From Proteiniphilum saccharofermentans (lineage in GTDB: Bacteria > Bacteroidota > Bacteroidia > Bacteroidales > Dysgonomonadaceae): a stretch of 64,000 bases of DNA. Positions 17,251 to 25,790 of the stretch are shown piece after piece (positions within the stretch are counted from its first letter, which is position 1; each line of letters opens with the position of its first letter). Under the pieces are notes generated by a model. The model was not told the DNA's origin. It did not search any database and worked only from the letters and a program-made list of their open reading frames with translations. The stretch spans positions 3,720,001 through 3,784,000 of the forward strand of contig NZ_LT605205.1 in assembly GCF_900095135.1 (NCBI RefSeq). The letters are read 5' to 3'. The translations under genes were made by a program, and so were the position numbers.

Positions 17251-18261
17251 TTACTCTATTCCCAGTAATTCTACGTCGAAAATAAGATTAGAAAATGGTT
17301 TGATAGTACCGCGATCCTGCGCTCCGTAAGCCAGATCATAGGGAACATATAATCTCCATTTCGATCCCACGGGCATCAGTTTCAATGCTTCCGTCCAACC
17401 GGCAATTACCTGGGTCACGCCAAATGTAGAGGGTTCTCCTCTGTTTACACTACTGTCAAACACAGTACCATTGATCAATGTCCCATGATAATGTACCTTC
17501 ACACGGTCGGTATCGGTAGGGATGGCGCCATTTCCTTCCTTCAGCACCTCATACTGCAACCCGCTGGGCAAGGTAACCACCCCTTCCCTCTTGGCATTCT
17601 CGGCCAGGTAAGCATCTCCGGCAGCAATACTATCGGCATACTGCACCTTAAGCTCTTCTTCCTGCCGGGCTTGTTCTGCAGCCTGCGCTTCTTCCATCTT
17701 TTTCTGCACTAACGCGCTGGCATCCATCGTGCTGATAGCCAACTGTTGATTTTTCAACACGGAGATCAATCCGGCCATAATCTGGTCGTTATCCACTTTT
17801 TGTGTGGAGTCGGATCCGAAAAGCATCGAGTTGAATTGAGGAAGCATCATCTGGGAAAACTGTACTCCAATACTTAACCCCTGGGCATAAGGAGATTTTT
17901 CCTCAAGATTCATTGCCGCTTTTAACCCTTTGATAAATTCATTAAGGCGGGGAGCATTGATCTTGTTCACTGAGTCGATCTTTGCGGCCATCTCTTTTTG
18001 TAATACTGCCTTTTGGGTAGAATCGGCAGCAGCAATCCTCATCTGATAATCGTATTCGATGTTGGATGCACTTTGCAATACTCCTTGCTGTTCGAGGTAT
18101 TGCACCAATCCCTGCTCAGCCATACTCACGCCATAAGCGTAAGAAACACTGTCCACAGAATTTTTCAGGGATGTCTTCGGCGTAGAGGCTCCTCCACAGG
18201 AGACCATCAACACTGTAAGCATAGTCATGGCACAAAATGTGCCTAAAATTGTTTTCTTCAT
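17251..18261 (-). CDS. FKBP-type peptidyl-prolyl isomerase, lipoprotein
   Basis: 336 residues with lipobox VLMVSC (cysteine 22). The N-terminal helical dimerisation region (SYAYGVSMAEQGL) is longer than usual. The C-terminal FKBP domain starts near LPSGLQYEVLKEGNGAIP, with VKVHYHGTLINGTVFDSS, GWTEALKLMPVGSKWRLYVP and YGAQ...IFDVELLGIE. It probably helps fold envelope proteins. The companion gene 38 nt upstream is a shorter paralogue without a signal. Confidence 0.92.
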   Translation of the reverse strand: MKKTILGTFCAMTMLTVLMVSCGGASTPKTSLKNSVDSVSYAYGVSMAEQGLVQYLEQQGVLQSASNIEYDYQMRIAAADSTQKAVLQKEMAAKIDSVNKINAPRLNEFIKGLKAAMNLEEKSPYAQGLSIGVQFSQMMLPQFNSMLFGSDSTQKVDNDQIMAGLISVLKNQQLAISTMDASALVQKKMEEAQAAEQARQEEELKVQYADSIAAGDAYLAENAKREGVVTLPSGLQYEVLKEGNGAIPTDTDRVKVHYHGTLINGTVFDSSVNRGEPSTFGVTQVIAGWTEALKLMPVGSKWRLYVPYDLAYGAQDRGTIKPFSNLIFDVELLGIE

Positions 18262-18299
18262 TTTCTTCTATATATTAAATAATGTATTTGTAATCTTTC

Positions 18300-18884
18300 T
18301 TACTCTATACCCAATAACTCGACATCAAAAATAAGAGTGGAATTGGGTTCAATGGAATTTCCCGCTCCCTGTGCACCGTAAGCAAGTCCGGACGGAATAT
18401 AGAGTCTCCACTTGGAGCCTACTGACATCAACTGAAGCGCTTCCACCCATCCTTTGATTACCTGATCTACACCAAAAACAGCTGGCTGGCCTCTCTGCAC
18501 TGAACTATCAAAAACCTGACCGTTTAATAATGTTCCATGGTAGTGACATTTTACCTTGTCGGTAGCTTTAGGCTTAGCTCCTTCTCCTTCCTGAAGCACC
18601 TCATACTGCAACCCGCTGGGAAGCGTAACGACACCCTCTTTTTTACTGTTCTCTTCTAAAAACGCCTGACCTTCCCTAAGGTTGTTCTCCAGCATCTCGT
18701 CCTGCATCTTGCTAAAATAGCCCTGAATAACCTGGTTTGCCTCCTGAGGGCTCATAGAGGGGGTAGCATTGGTCATAATCTCAGTGAAGGCTTTCACAAA
18801 TGATTCCACATCAATTTGCTTTAACCCTGAATTCATCAGATTCGAAGCCATACTCATCCCTAACGCGTAACTTAATTTGTCCAT
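18300..18884 (-). CDS. FKBP-type peptidyl-prolyl isomerase, FklB-like
   Basis: 194 residues without a signal peptide, so probably cytoplasmic. N-terminal FKBP_N helices (LSYALGMSMASNLMNSGLK) are followed by a full FKBP domain (VKCHYHGTLLNGQVFDSS, GWVEALQLMSVGSKWRLYIP, YGAQGAGNSIEPNSTLIFDVEL). The domain is very similar to the lipoprotein next door, pointing to an old tandem duplication. A minus-strand -7 box TACTTTTG lies at 18912-18919, divergent from the sirtuin promoter. Confidence 0.92.
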   Translation of the reverse strand: MDKLSYALGMSMASNLMNSGLKQIDVESFVKAFTEIMTNATPSMSPQEANQVIQGYFSKMQDEMLENNLREGQAFLEENSKKEGVVTLPSGLQYEVLQEGEGAKPKATDKVKCHYHGTLLNGQVFDSSVQRGQPAVFGVDQVIKGWVEALQLMSVGSKWRLYIPSGLAYGAQGAGNSIEPNSTLIFDVELLGIE

Positions 18885-18911
18885 TTAACTTTTTCTTTTG
18901 ATTTAAACTCA

Positions 18912-18970
18912 CAAAAGTACGATTTTAATATGAAACAACGCTGGTTTTAAGGTGAAAAAAGCTATATTTG
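18912..18970. promoter_or_regulatory. Divergent promoters between FKBP and sirtuin
   Basis: Minus strand: TACTTTTG (18912-18919) for the FKBP genes. Plus strand: TATATTTG (18963-18970), 17 nt before the sirtuin ATG. The -33 elements are weak. Confidence 0.55.
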
Positions 18971-18987
18971 AACCAAAAAGAAATCGT

Positions 18988-19674
18988 ATGAAGAAAAAAC
19001 TGGTCGTACTTACAGGAGCCGGTATGAGTGCGGAAAGCGGCATTGCCACTTTCCGCGACTCGGGAGGTTTATGGGAACAATACCCGGTAGAACAAGTGGC
19101 CACACCCGAAGGATTTGAAGCGAATCCCGAATTAGTCCTGAACTTCTACAATATGCGTCGTCGTGAACTAATGAAAGCCAAACCCAACGCAGGGCATTAT
19201 GAACTGGCAGGGATGGAAAAGGATTTTGACCTGCACATCATCACCCAAAACATCGACAACCTTCATGAACAGGCCGGCAGCACAAAAGTATTGCATCTGC
19301 ACGGCGAGCTGATGAAAGCTCGTTCCACCGGAGATGATTCGCTCATCTACGACATAGATCCGGAACATATAGACATCCATTTGGGAGACACTTGCGAGAA
19401 AGGGTTCCAGTTACGACCACATATCGTCTGGTTTGGCGAAGCGGTTCCCATGATCCCTGAAGCCGAAAAAATTTGTAACCGGGCCGATATCTTCGTCATC
19501 ATCGGCACCTCCATGAACGTGTATCCGGCAGCGGGGCTACTCCATGACGTGAGAAAAAATGTGCCGGTATATTTAATTGATCCGAAGGATGTGTATACCA
19601 GTCGTTATGATATCCATCATATTCAAAAAGGAGCGTCGGAAGGAGTCAAAGAATTAAGACAACTGCTACGGTAA
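18988..19674 (+). CDS. cobB: NAD-dependent protein deacylase (sirtuin)
   Basis: 228 residues. NAD-binding GAGMSAESGI (10-19) and FRDSGGLW, ITQNIDNLHEQAG, catalytic H105 in LHLHGEL, and FGEAVP. Y54 and R57 in FYNMRRRE form the Y-x-x-R pair known from SIRT5 and E. coli CobB, which favours removal of succinyl and other acidic acyl groups. The four zinc cysteines of classical sirtuins are missing; only one Cys (GDTCEKG) is in that region. The frame opens at 18952, but the ATG at 18988 follows the -7 box at 18963-18970. Confidence 0.9.
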   Translation: MKKKLVVLTGAGMSAESGIATFRDSGGLWEQYPVEQVATPEGFEANPELVLNFYNMRRRELMKAKPNAGHYELAGMEKDFDLHIITQNIDNLHEQAGSTKVLHLHGELMKARSTGDDSLIYDIDPEHIDIHLGDTCEKGFQLRPHIVWFGEAVPMIPEAEKICNRADIFVIIGTSMNVYPAAGLLHDVRKNVPVYLIDPKDVYTSRYDIHHIQKGASEGVKELRQLLR

Positions 19675-19714
19675 TTTTGGGTAATCATGCTTTTTTTGTA
19701 ATTTCGCTCCTTGG

Positions 19715-19756
19715 ATTCACAATTTCAAATTCAAAACTCAAAATTCAAGATTCAAC
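19715..19756 (+). repeat. Heptad array upstream of mutS (first)
   Basis: Six 7-nt units: ATTCACA, ATTTCAA, ATTCAAA, ACTCAAA, ATTCAAG, ATTCAAC. Register is kept throughout, although bases vary. Confidence 0.75.
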
Positions 19757-19773
19757 AATTTAATGTACTGTGA

Positions 19774-19815
19774 TAATTAGTCATTAGTAATTGGTAATTG
19801 GTAATTGGTAATTAT
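19774..19815 (+). repeat. Heptad array upstream of mutS (second)
   Basis: Six units: TAATTAG, TCATTAG, TAATTGG three times in a row, TAATTAT. It ends 11 nt before the GTG start of mutS. The three identical units could slip during replication. Confidence 0.85.
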
Positions 19816-19826
19816 AAAAAAGATCT

Positions 19827-22442
19827 GTGGGAAAAAAGATAGCAGAAACACCGATGATGAAGCAGTACGTTGAGATAAAAACACAACATCCCGACGCTAT
19901 ATTGCTGTTTCGTGTAGGTGATTTTTATGAGACATTTTCGGATGATGCCGTCGTGGCTTCAGAAATACTGGGTATTACACTTACACGAAGGGCAAACGGT
20001 ACGGCGCAGTTTGTGGAACTGGCAGGTTTTCCTCATCACGCTCTGGATACCTACCTGCCCAAACTAGTGCGTGCAGGCAAACGGGTGGCTATCTGCGACC
20101 AATTGGAAGATCCAAAGATGACCAAGAAACTGGTGAAGCGGGGAATTACGGAATTAGTCACTCCTGGGGTCTCTATCAACGATAACATATTGAACCACAA
20201 AGAAAACAATTTTCTTTGTGCAATGCATATGGAAAAAGGGAATCGGTTCGGGACTGCTTTTCTCGATATTTCTACCGGTGAATTCCTCACTGCTGAAGGG
20301 ACAGTGGATGATATTGATAAGCTTCTTTCCAACTTTGCTCCGAAAGAGATACTAATTGAACGGGGCAATAAAAAGAAGTTTGAAGAAGCCTTCGGTTCTC
20401 AATGGTTCCTTTTTGAACTGGACGACTGGATTTTTACTGAAAGCAGTGCCCGTGACAGATTACTTTCCCATTTTCAGACAAAAAATCTGAAAGGCTTCGG
20501 AATAGAGCAGCTTACACAAGGAATTATCGCTTCGGGTGCCATACTCCACTATTTAGACATCACACAGCACAAGCACATTGGCCATATAACCTCCCTGTTA
20601 CGTATTGAAGAGGAACGTTTTGTAAGACTCGACAGATTCACCATACGCAACCTGGAACTGATCAACCCTCTCAACGAAGGAGGAAAAAGCCTTCTCAACG
20701 TGCTCGACAAGACTATCTCTCCCATGGGGTCGCGACTATTACGACGGTGGGCGGTATTTCCCCTCAAGGAGGCTAAACCCATCGAGGACCGCCTGGAGGT
20801 AGTAGAACTCTTTTTCCGTAAGCCGGAGTTGAGAATATTGCTTGAACAGCAACTCTCACTCATAGGCGATTTGGAACGGATCATCTCTAAAGCTGCCACG
20901 GGAAGGGTCAATCCGAGGGAAGTAGCGCAATTGAGAGTAGCGCTCACTGCCATCGAGCCAATCAGGGAAGCTTTCCTCTCATCCGAGAACCAAAGTATTG
21001 TAGAGATGGGGGAGAAACTCGACCCCTGCCTCGCGATCCGGGATCGTATTGAAAAAGAGATTGTCCCTGACCCACCAACCTTGCTACATAAGGGTGGATA
21101 TATAAGGAAGGGTGTGGACAAAGAGTTGGACGAACTGCGCCAGATCGCCTATTCAGGTAAAGATTACCTGATGCAAATCCAGCAACGAGAGAGTGAAAGG
21201 ACCGGTATACCATCGCTAAAAGTAGCTTTTAACAATGTATTCGGCTATTATATAGAGGTACGCAACACACATAAAGACAAAGTCCCGGCTGACTGGATAC
21301 GCAAACAGACACTAGTAAACGCCGAACGGTATATCACGGCAGAACTGAAAGAATATGAAGAGAAGATCCTGGGAGCCGAAGAGAAAATTATCTCACTTGA
21401 GAACCGTATTTACTCCTCATTGGTTGAAAGCCTGCTTGAATATATTCCCGCTATCCAGACCAATGCTAACATAATTGCCCGGGCCGATTGCCTTCTCTCC
21501 TTCGCCAACGCAGCACAAGAAAACAAGTATATCCGGCCGGAAATCAACGACTCCGAAATCATCGACATAAAAAGCGGGCGCCATCCGGTAATCGAGAAGC
21601 AACTCCCTGCCGGAGAACCGTTTATTGCAAACGACCTTTATTTGGATAGTGAAACCCAACAGATCATCATCATCACCGGGCCCAATATGGCGGGAAAATC
21701 GGCACTCCTCCGCCAGATTGCACTCATTACATTGATGGCACAGATAGGATCATTTGTACCGGCCGATTCCGCAAAGATCGGACTGGTAGATAAGATATTT
21801 ACCAGGGTAGGCGCATCGGACAACATCTCACTAGGTGAATCCACTTTTATGGTAGAGATGAACGAAGCGGCGAATATCCTTAACAACTTGTCGGATCGCA
21901 GCTTGGTCCTTTTTGATGAACTGGGACGGGGTACAAGCACCTACGACGGTATCTCTATCGCCTGGGCGATAGTGGAATATATACACGAAAATCCGAAAGC
22001 ACGTGCCAAGACACTCTTCGCTACGCATTATCACGAACTGAATGAGATGGAGAAATCGTTCAAACGCATTAAAAATTATAATGTGGCGGTAAAGGAGATC
22101 GATAACAAGGTGATCTTCCTGCGTAAATTGATGCCGGGCGGAAGTGAGCACAGCTTCGGTATCCATGTGGCAAAAATGGCCGGTGTTCCACAAAGTATTA
22201 CCAACCGGGCGGATGCGATCCTTGCCCAGATGGAATCCTCCAACCGGAAAGAGATGATCAAAAAGCCCATTCAGGATTTTGTGGAAAAACGGGAAGGCTA
22301 CCAGTTGAGTTTCTTCCAACTGGATGACCCAATCCTCAGCCAGGTGCGTGACGAGATCATCAACCTCGATATAAACAACCTAACCCCCATCGAGGCACTC
22401 AACAAACTAAACGAGATCAAGAAAATTGTCAAAGGAAAATAA
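19827..22442 (+). CDS. mutS: DNA mismatch repair protein MutS
   Basis: 871 residues, full length for MutS. The N-terminal mismatch-binding domain carries the F-x-E-type wedge in [13 protein letters not shown]. Connector, lever and clamp domains follow, then the ATPase with Walker [10 protein letters not shown] (about 617-625), Walker [17 protein letters not shown] and THYHEL. It recognises mispaired bases and recruits MutL. The start is a GTG at 19827; a later ATG pair (MMKQY) is possible, but homologues begin with the same [11 protein letters not shown]-like head. Two heptad arrays lie just upstream. Confidence 0.96.
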   Translation: MGKKIAETPMMKQYVEIKTQHPDAILLFRVGDFYETFSDDAVVASEILGITLTRRANGTAQFVELAGFPHHALDTYLPKLVRAGKRVAICDQLEDPKMTKKLVKRGITELVTPGVSINDNILNHKENNFLCAMHMEKGNRFGTAFLDISTGEFLTAEGTVDDIDKLLSNFAPKEILIERGNKKKFEEAFGSQWFLFELDDWIFTESSARDRLLSHFQTKNLKGFGIEQLTQGIIASGAILHYLDITQHKHIGHITSLLRIEEERFVRLDRFTIRNLELINPLNEGGKSLLNVLDKTISPMGSRLLRRWAVFPLKEAKPIEDRLEVVELFFRKPELRILLEQQLSLIGDLERIISKAATGRVNPREVAQLRVALTAIEPIREAFLSSENQSIVEMGEKLDPCLAIRDRIEKEIVPDPPTLLHKGGYIRKGVDKELDELRQIAYSGKDYLMQIQQRESERTGIPSLKVAFNNVFGYYIEVRNTHKDKVPADWIRKQTLVNAERYITAELKEYEEKILGAEEKIISLENRIYSSLVESLLEYIPAIQTNANIIARADCLLSFANAAQENKYIRPEINDSEIIDIKSGRHPVIEKQLPAGEPFIANDLYLDSETQQIIIITGPNMAGKSALLRQIALITLMAQIGSFVPADSAKIGLVDKIFTRVGASDNISLGESTFMVEMNEAANILNNLSDRSLVLFDELGRGTSTYDGISIAWAIVEYIHENPKARAKTLFATHYHELNEMEKSFKRIKNYNVAVKEIDNKVIFLRKLMPGGSEHSFGIHVAKMAGVPQSITNRADAILAQMESSNRKEMIKKPIQDFVEKREGYQLSFFQLDDPILSQVRDEIINLDINNLTPIEALNKLNEIKKIVKGK

Positions 22443-22513
22443 TCTCCCTTATATTGCCGTACCGGGTAAACCGTCACAGATAACATATCAGGAAAGAAAC
22501 ATCCGAACAGAAG

Positions 22514-23095
22514 ATGTATAACGAAAACAAACTAAACGAAACAGCACGCACCGGACGTATCGAAGTTATTTGCGGATCGATGTTCTCCGGTAAAACCGAG
22601 GAATTACTGCGCAGATTACGCCGAGCCCAGTTTGCACGTCAAACGGTAGAAATCTTTAAACCCGCCATTGATACCCGCTATTCCGAAGAGGAGGTAGTAT
22701 CGCACGATAAAAACGCCATTCTCTCCACCCCTGTGGAACACTCCAGCAATGTCTTACTTCTCTCCTCGGGAGCGGAAGTGATAGGGATCGATGAGGCACA
22801 GTTCTTCGACATGGGATTAGTGGATGTGTGCCAGAATCTGGCCGACCAGGGGATCAGGGTGATCATTGCCGGGCTCGACATGGATTTCAAACGTATTCCC
22901 TTCGGCCCGATGCCGGGATTGTGCGCCATTGCCGATGATGTAATAAAAGTACATGCCATTTGCGTGCGTTGCGGTAACCTGGCGAACTATTCGCACCGGT
23001 TGGTAAAAAACGATAAACAGGTGATGTTAGGCGAGACCGACGAATACCAACCTCTCTGCAGAAAATGCTATCTAGAAGTGAAAAGTGAAAAGTGA
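22514..23095 (+). CDS. tdk: Thymidine kinase
   Basis: 193 residues. P-loop GSMFSGKT (21-28), DEAQFFD, the lasso-type region [14 protein letters not shown] and zinc-site cysteines in CVRCGN and CRKC. It phosphorylates thymidine for dTTP salvage; type II (bacterial/vaccinia-like) enzyme. The final residues EVKSEK and the stop codon are encoded by a heptad array (23074-23115), so the C-terminal tail is probably not conserved. 71 nt behind mutS. Confidence 0.95.
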   Translation: MYNENKLNETARTGRIEVICGSMFSGKTEELLRRLRRAQFARQTVEIFKPAIDTRYSEEEVVSHDKNAILSTPVEHSSNVLLLSSGAEVIGIDEAQFFDMGLVDVCQNLADQGIRVIIAGLDMDFKRIPFGPMPGLCAIADDVIKVHAICVRCGNLANYSHRLVKNDKQVMLGETDEYQPLCRKCYLEVKSEK

Positions 23096-23115
23096 AAAAC
23101 TAATAGTGAAACTGG
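23074..23115 (+). repeat. Heptad array overlapping the tdk 3' end
   Basis: Six units: AGAAGTG, AAAAGTG, AAAAGTG, AAAAACT, AATAGTG, AAACTGG. The first three supply the last codons and stop of tdk. Confidence 0.75.
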
Positions 23116-23252
23116 GAAGAGGTTGGGATGATAATTCGATAATGTTTTTAAATGACAGCAAACAATATGCACGGTTATTTGTTATCTTCCTATATAAACC
23201 AATCGTATGAAACAAGTCTGAGAACTGTACTCACACGAGAAGATAATTAAAA

Positions 23253-23301
23253 TGTCTTGTGTCTTGTGTCTTGATTCTCGGCTCTTGTGTCTAATTCTTA
23301 A
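23253..23301 (+). repeat. Heptad array, TGTCTTG family (plus)
   Basis: Seven units: TGTCTTG three times, ATTCTCG, GCTCTTG, TGTCTAA, TTCTTAA, then TCGTATG with the start codon of the next gene at 23306. Related arrays precede genes at 29071, 32489 and 59249. Confidence 0.9.
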
Positions 23302-23305
23302 TCGT

Positions 23306-23776
23306 ATGAAACTAAAAAAACTACTTTTCGCAGCTCTTCTAATGACAGCTTTTGCAACTACACTCAATGCACAACAGTACAATACCGCCCTCGGTGTGAG
23401 ATTGGGCTATGACAGCGGTGTAACGCTGAAACATTTTTTTGCTCCCGCATCGGCTGGCGAATTTATCCTCGCGGCATCACCTCATTACTTCCAATTGACC
23501 GGATTGTACGAATACCAACAACCGATTCCCGGAGCGCCCGGTTTAGATTGGTACGTGGGTCTTGGCGCGCATATCGGAGGAATACACAAAGACAGGAATC
23601 ATTACAGCAGTTCTTTTCTGCTGGGAGCCGACCTGATCGGGGGTATCGAATATGTTTTTCCCTCGGCACCTTTTAATATCTCTCTGGATTGGAAGCCGTC
23701 GTTCAACTTCACCAACAGCTATAACGACTACTGGTTTAGCGGATTTGCACTCAGTTTGCGCTACACGTTCAGATAA
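23306..23776 (+). CDS. Small outer-membrane beta-barrel protein
   Basis: 156 residues. A cleavable signal (LLFAALLMTAFATTLNAQ) is followed by alternating hydrophobic strands rich in Gly, Tyr and Phe and ending in LSLRYTFR, a typical outer-membrane C-terminal aromatic strand. Features such as GLGAHIGGIHKD and GADLIGGIEYVFPSAPFNISLDWKP suggest an eight-stranded barrel. The function is unknown. The frame opens at 23252, but the ATG at 23306 begins the signal and follows the shared AATCGT start context. Confidence 0.75.
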   Translation: MKLKKLLFAALLMTAFATTLNAQQYNTALGVRLGYDSGVTLKHFFAPASAGEFILAASPHYFQLTGLYEYQQPIPGAPGLDWYVGLGAHIGGIHKDRNHYSSSFLLGADLIGGIEYVFPSAPFNISLDWKPSFNFTNSYNDYWFSGFALSLRYTFR

Positions 23777-23798
23777 AAATCAGGTTCTTTTTTGGAGA

Positions 23799-23834
23799 GG
23801 GAGTTGTCTCTAACAAGGCAACTTCCTTTTTTTT
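23799..23834 (+). terminator. Rho-independent terminator
   Basis: GGGAGTTG (23799-23806) pairs with CAACTTCC (23819-23826, one G-T), followed by eight T. It ends the beta-barrel gene transcript. Confidence 0.85.
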
Positions 23835-23868
23835 CGACCAAATGGATGGTAAAATTATATGGCCTCAA

Positions 23869-24249
23869 TTACGGCTCGACAACAGAAGAAGGATTATAAG
23901 ACAGGCTTTTTTTCCCTATCTCATTGGACAAACGTTCATTTTCCATTTTTAGTCTCTCATTTTTGGCTGATAATTCTTTGATTTCACCGATGAGTTTATC
24001 CAAAACCGATTCAGGGATATTATTATCTCCCGGATCATTGAACATTTCACCTCTGCCTAAAATCAACCACATCGGGTTCAAATCCGGACAATTTTCTATT
24101 ATCTGTAAAAGAATACCCTCCCCTACATCCGAAAGCCTTGCATACATTTTACTTATATAACCATTGGAAACGCCAATCATCCTCTCAAACTCAGCCGGCC
24201 TTACCCCCTTCTCATTTATATATTGATATAACCTTTGTATTATTTTCAT
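23869..24249 (-). CDS. XRE-type phage-like repressor
   Basis: 126 residues. The N-terminal helix-turn-helix covers IQRLYQYINEKGVRPAEFER and MIGVSNGYISKMYAR; then a linker and a C-terminal coiled coil (IGEIKELSAKNERLKMENER). The layout matches short repressors found in Bacteroidota prophages and mobile elements. It is divergent from a Cro-sized gene at 24370. Two direct repeats TAGAAAATTGTC in the gap are likely operators, the nearer only 7 nt from its start codon. No other phage genes follow, so this may be an orphan or remnant switch. Confidence 0.8.
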   Translation of the reverse strand: MKIIQRLYQYINEKGVRPAEFERMIGVSNGYISKMYARLSDVGEGILLQIIENCPDLNPMWLILGRGEMFNDPGDNNIPESVLDKLIGEIKELSAKNERLKMENERLSNEIGKKSLSYNPSSVVEP

Positions 24250-24256
24250 GAAAAAA

Positions 24257-24328
24257 TAGAAAATTGTCCGGGAAAATTTGATTAATTAGAAAATTGTCTA
24301 TAACTTTGCGTAAAGTTTCAATTTGAAA
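24257..24328 (+). promoter_or_regulatory. Operator-promoter region of the XRE/Cro-like pair
   Basis: TAGAAAATTGTC occurs at 24257-24268 and 24287-24298, exactly 30 nt apart. The plus-strand promoter is consensus: TTTG (24277-24280), 20 nt, TAACTTTG (24301-24308); the second repeat fills its spacer. A 13-bp palindrome TTTCAA-T-TTGAAA (24316-24328) sits at the expected transcript start. Confidence 0.75.
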
Positions 24329-24369
24329 ACCGCTATAAAGGTATAGAAAAATTTTCACATATAACAAAA

Positions 24370-24552
24370 ATGGAAAATACTATCATAAAAGTTGACTATT
24401 CGGTACGAAAAGAGATTATGAAACTGCTCAATGTAACGTACCCTACGATCCGGAAGGCGTTAAATGGTAAAACAAATACGGAATTATCAAAAAGAATCAG
24501 ACAAACAGCGATTGCAAAAGGGGGTGTCGAATTAAAAATTATCGACAAATAA
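24370..24552 (+). CDS. Small Cro-sized DNA-binding protein
   Basis: 60 residues, lysine/arginine rich. YSVRKEIMKLLNVTYPTIRK and ALNGKTNTELSKRIRQTAI look like a helix-turn-helix in which T-Y-P-T-I-R-K-A-L is the recognition helix. A strong promoter (24277-24308) drives it, and the divergent XRE repressor probably controls it. By analogy with phage switches it would be the Cro-like partner; direct evidence is lacking. Confidence 0.65.
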   Translation: MENTIIKVDYSVRKEIMKLLNVTYPTIRKALNGKTNTELSKRIRQTAIAKGGVELKIIDK

Positions 24553-24705
24553 AAGTCAAAAACACCCTACCCAACTATATATCAATAATTTATACACTTA
24601 TCTGCAAAACCCTGTAAAAGTAGCATATTCGCTGTCTTGACTGCGGTCATTAAAAATATTCATCTAAGTAGTGGAAGATTGTATGGACGGCATTAAATTA
24701 AAAAA

Positions 24706-25790
24706 TATGATTATCCGCAGTTATTCCTAAAGAATTTAGCGGGAAAAAGTTATAAATAAGTTTCAAAAATGCTTGTGCAATTCACTGATATTCATTATAT
24801 TTACATCGATAACGATATAAAGATTCAAGCTATGAATATCCTGGATTTTGCTATAAATTACCCCGATGAGGAATCCTGTCGGAAAAAATTCAAAGAACAA
24901 AGAGACCAAATGGGAGTAACCTGTCGGCATTGCAATTGTAAAGAACATTATTGGCTGGAAAACAAGCAGGCCTATGAATGCAAGCGTTGTCGCGCACGCC
25001 AAACCTTGCGTTCAGGCACCGTCATGCAGCACTCCAACCTGCCTTACCGTTACTGGTTCGTGGCCATGCACCTGCTCACGGCGACCAAGGGCTCCTTTTC
25101 CGCGGCGGAGCTGCAGCGCCAGCTGGGGCACAAGCGTTACCAGCCCATATGGGAAATGGTCAATAAACTGCGTGACGTGATGGGCAAACGCGATGATGAG
25201 TACACCCTTGAGGGAGCCATCGAGTTGGACGACGCCTTCTTTTCCACCGAAATATCCCTTCAAGAGAGGGACAAACCGTTGAAGCGCGGCCGCGGGAGCC
25301 AAAAAAAGACCAAAGTGCTGGTAATGGCTGAAAGCAAAACCGTTGAAAACCCCAAACCGGGTAAGAAACCCAAGAAGGTCAGATACCTGAAGATGAAAGT
25401 CATCAACGACTTGAAAGCCGGTACAATTACAAGGAATGTCAAAGAGCACGTTGAAAGCACGGCGGACCTGACCACCGATGACTCAACTTCTTACACTAAA
25501 TTGAAAGAGCATGTCCATTCACATACGGCATCCGTTATTCCACACGAGGATCTTTCCAATGTGCTGCCCTGGGTCCATACCGCGATCAGCAATGCCAAAC
25601 GACAGCTCTTGGGCGTGTATTACAAGATAAAACCGGAATACTTGCAATATTATCTCAACCAGTTCTGTTATAAATTCAACAGGCGTTACTTCGGGGAAAA
25701 CCAGTTTGAAAGACTGTTGATAGCCGCTGTAACGTATGCTCCTGATTTCAAGTCAAGAATTTACAATAGGAACTATTGCGGATAATCATT
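24706..25790 (+). mobile_element. IS1595-family insertion sequence, complete (1085 bp)
   Basis: Inverted ends ATGATTATCCGCA (24707-24719) and its complement (25777-25789), flanked by an 8-bp target duplication TTAAAAAA (24698-24705 and 25791-25798). An 8-bp duplication is usual for this family. GC content of the element is visibly higher than its surroundings. Confidence 0.9.
24832..25785 (+). CDS. IS1595 family (ISXO2-like) transposase
   Basis: 317 residues from the ATG at 24832 (the frame opens at 24769, but MNILDFAINYPDEESCRKKF is the normal family head). The N-terminal zinc ribbon has CRHC and CKRC. The ISXO2-like DDE core starts with EGAIELDDAFF, and the C-terminal part holds VHTAISNAKRQLLGVYYKI and QYYLNQFCYKFNRR. 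The frame is intact and the stop codon falls within the right inverted repeat. Confidence 0.93.
   Translation: MNILDFAINYPDEESCRKKFKEQRDQMGVTCRHCNCKEHYWLENKQAYECKRCRARQTLRSGTVMQHSNLPYRYWFVAMHLLTATKGSFSAAELQRQLGHKRYQPIWEMVNKLRDVMGKRDDEYTLEGAIELDDAFFSTEISLQERDKPLKRGRGSQKKTKVLVMAESKTVENPKPGKKPKKVRYLKMKVINDLKAGTITRNVKEHVESTADLTTDDSTSYTKLKEHVHSHTASVIPHEDLSNVLPWVHTAISNAKRQLLGVYYKIKPEYLQYYLNQFCYKFNRRYFGENQFERLLIAAVTYAPDFKSRIYNRNYCG

Noticed and set aside
24769-24831. N-terminal extension of the IS1595 transposase
   Set aside because: The 21 extra residues are not like the family; the ATG at 24832 gives the normal head.
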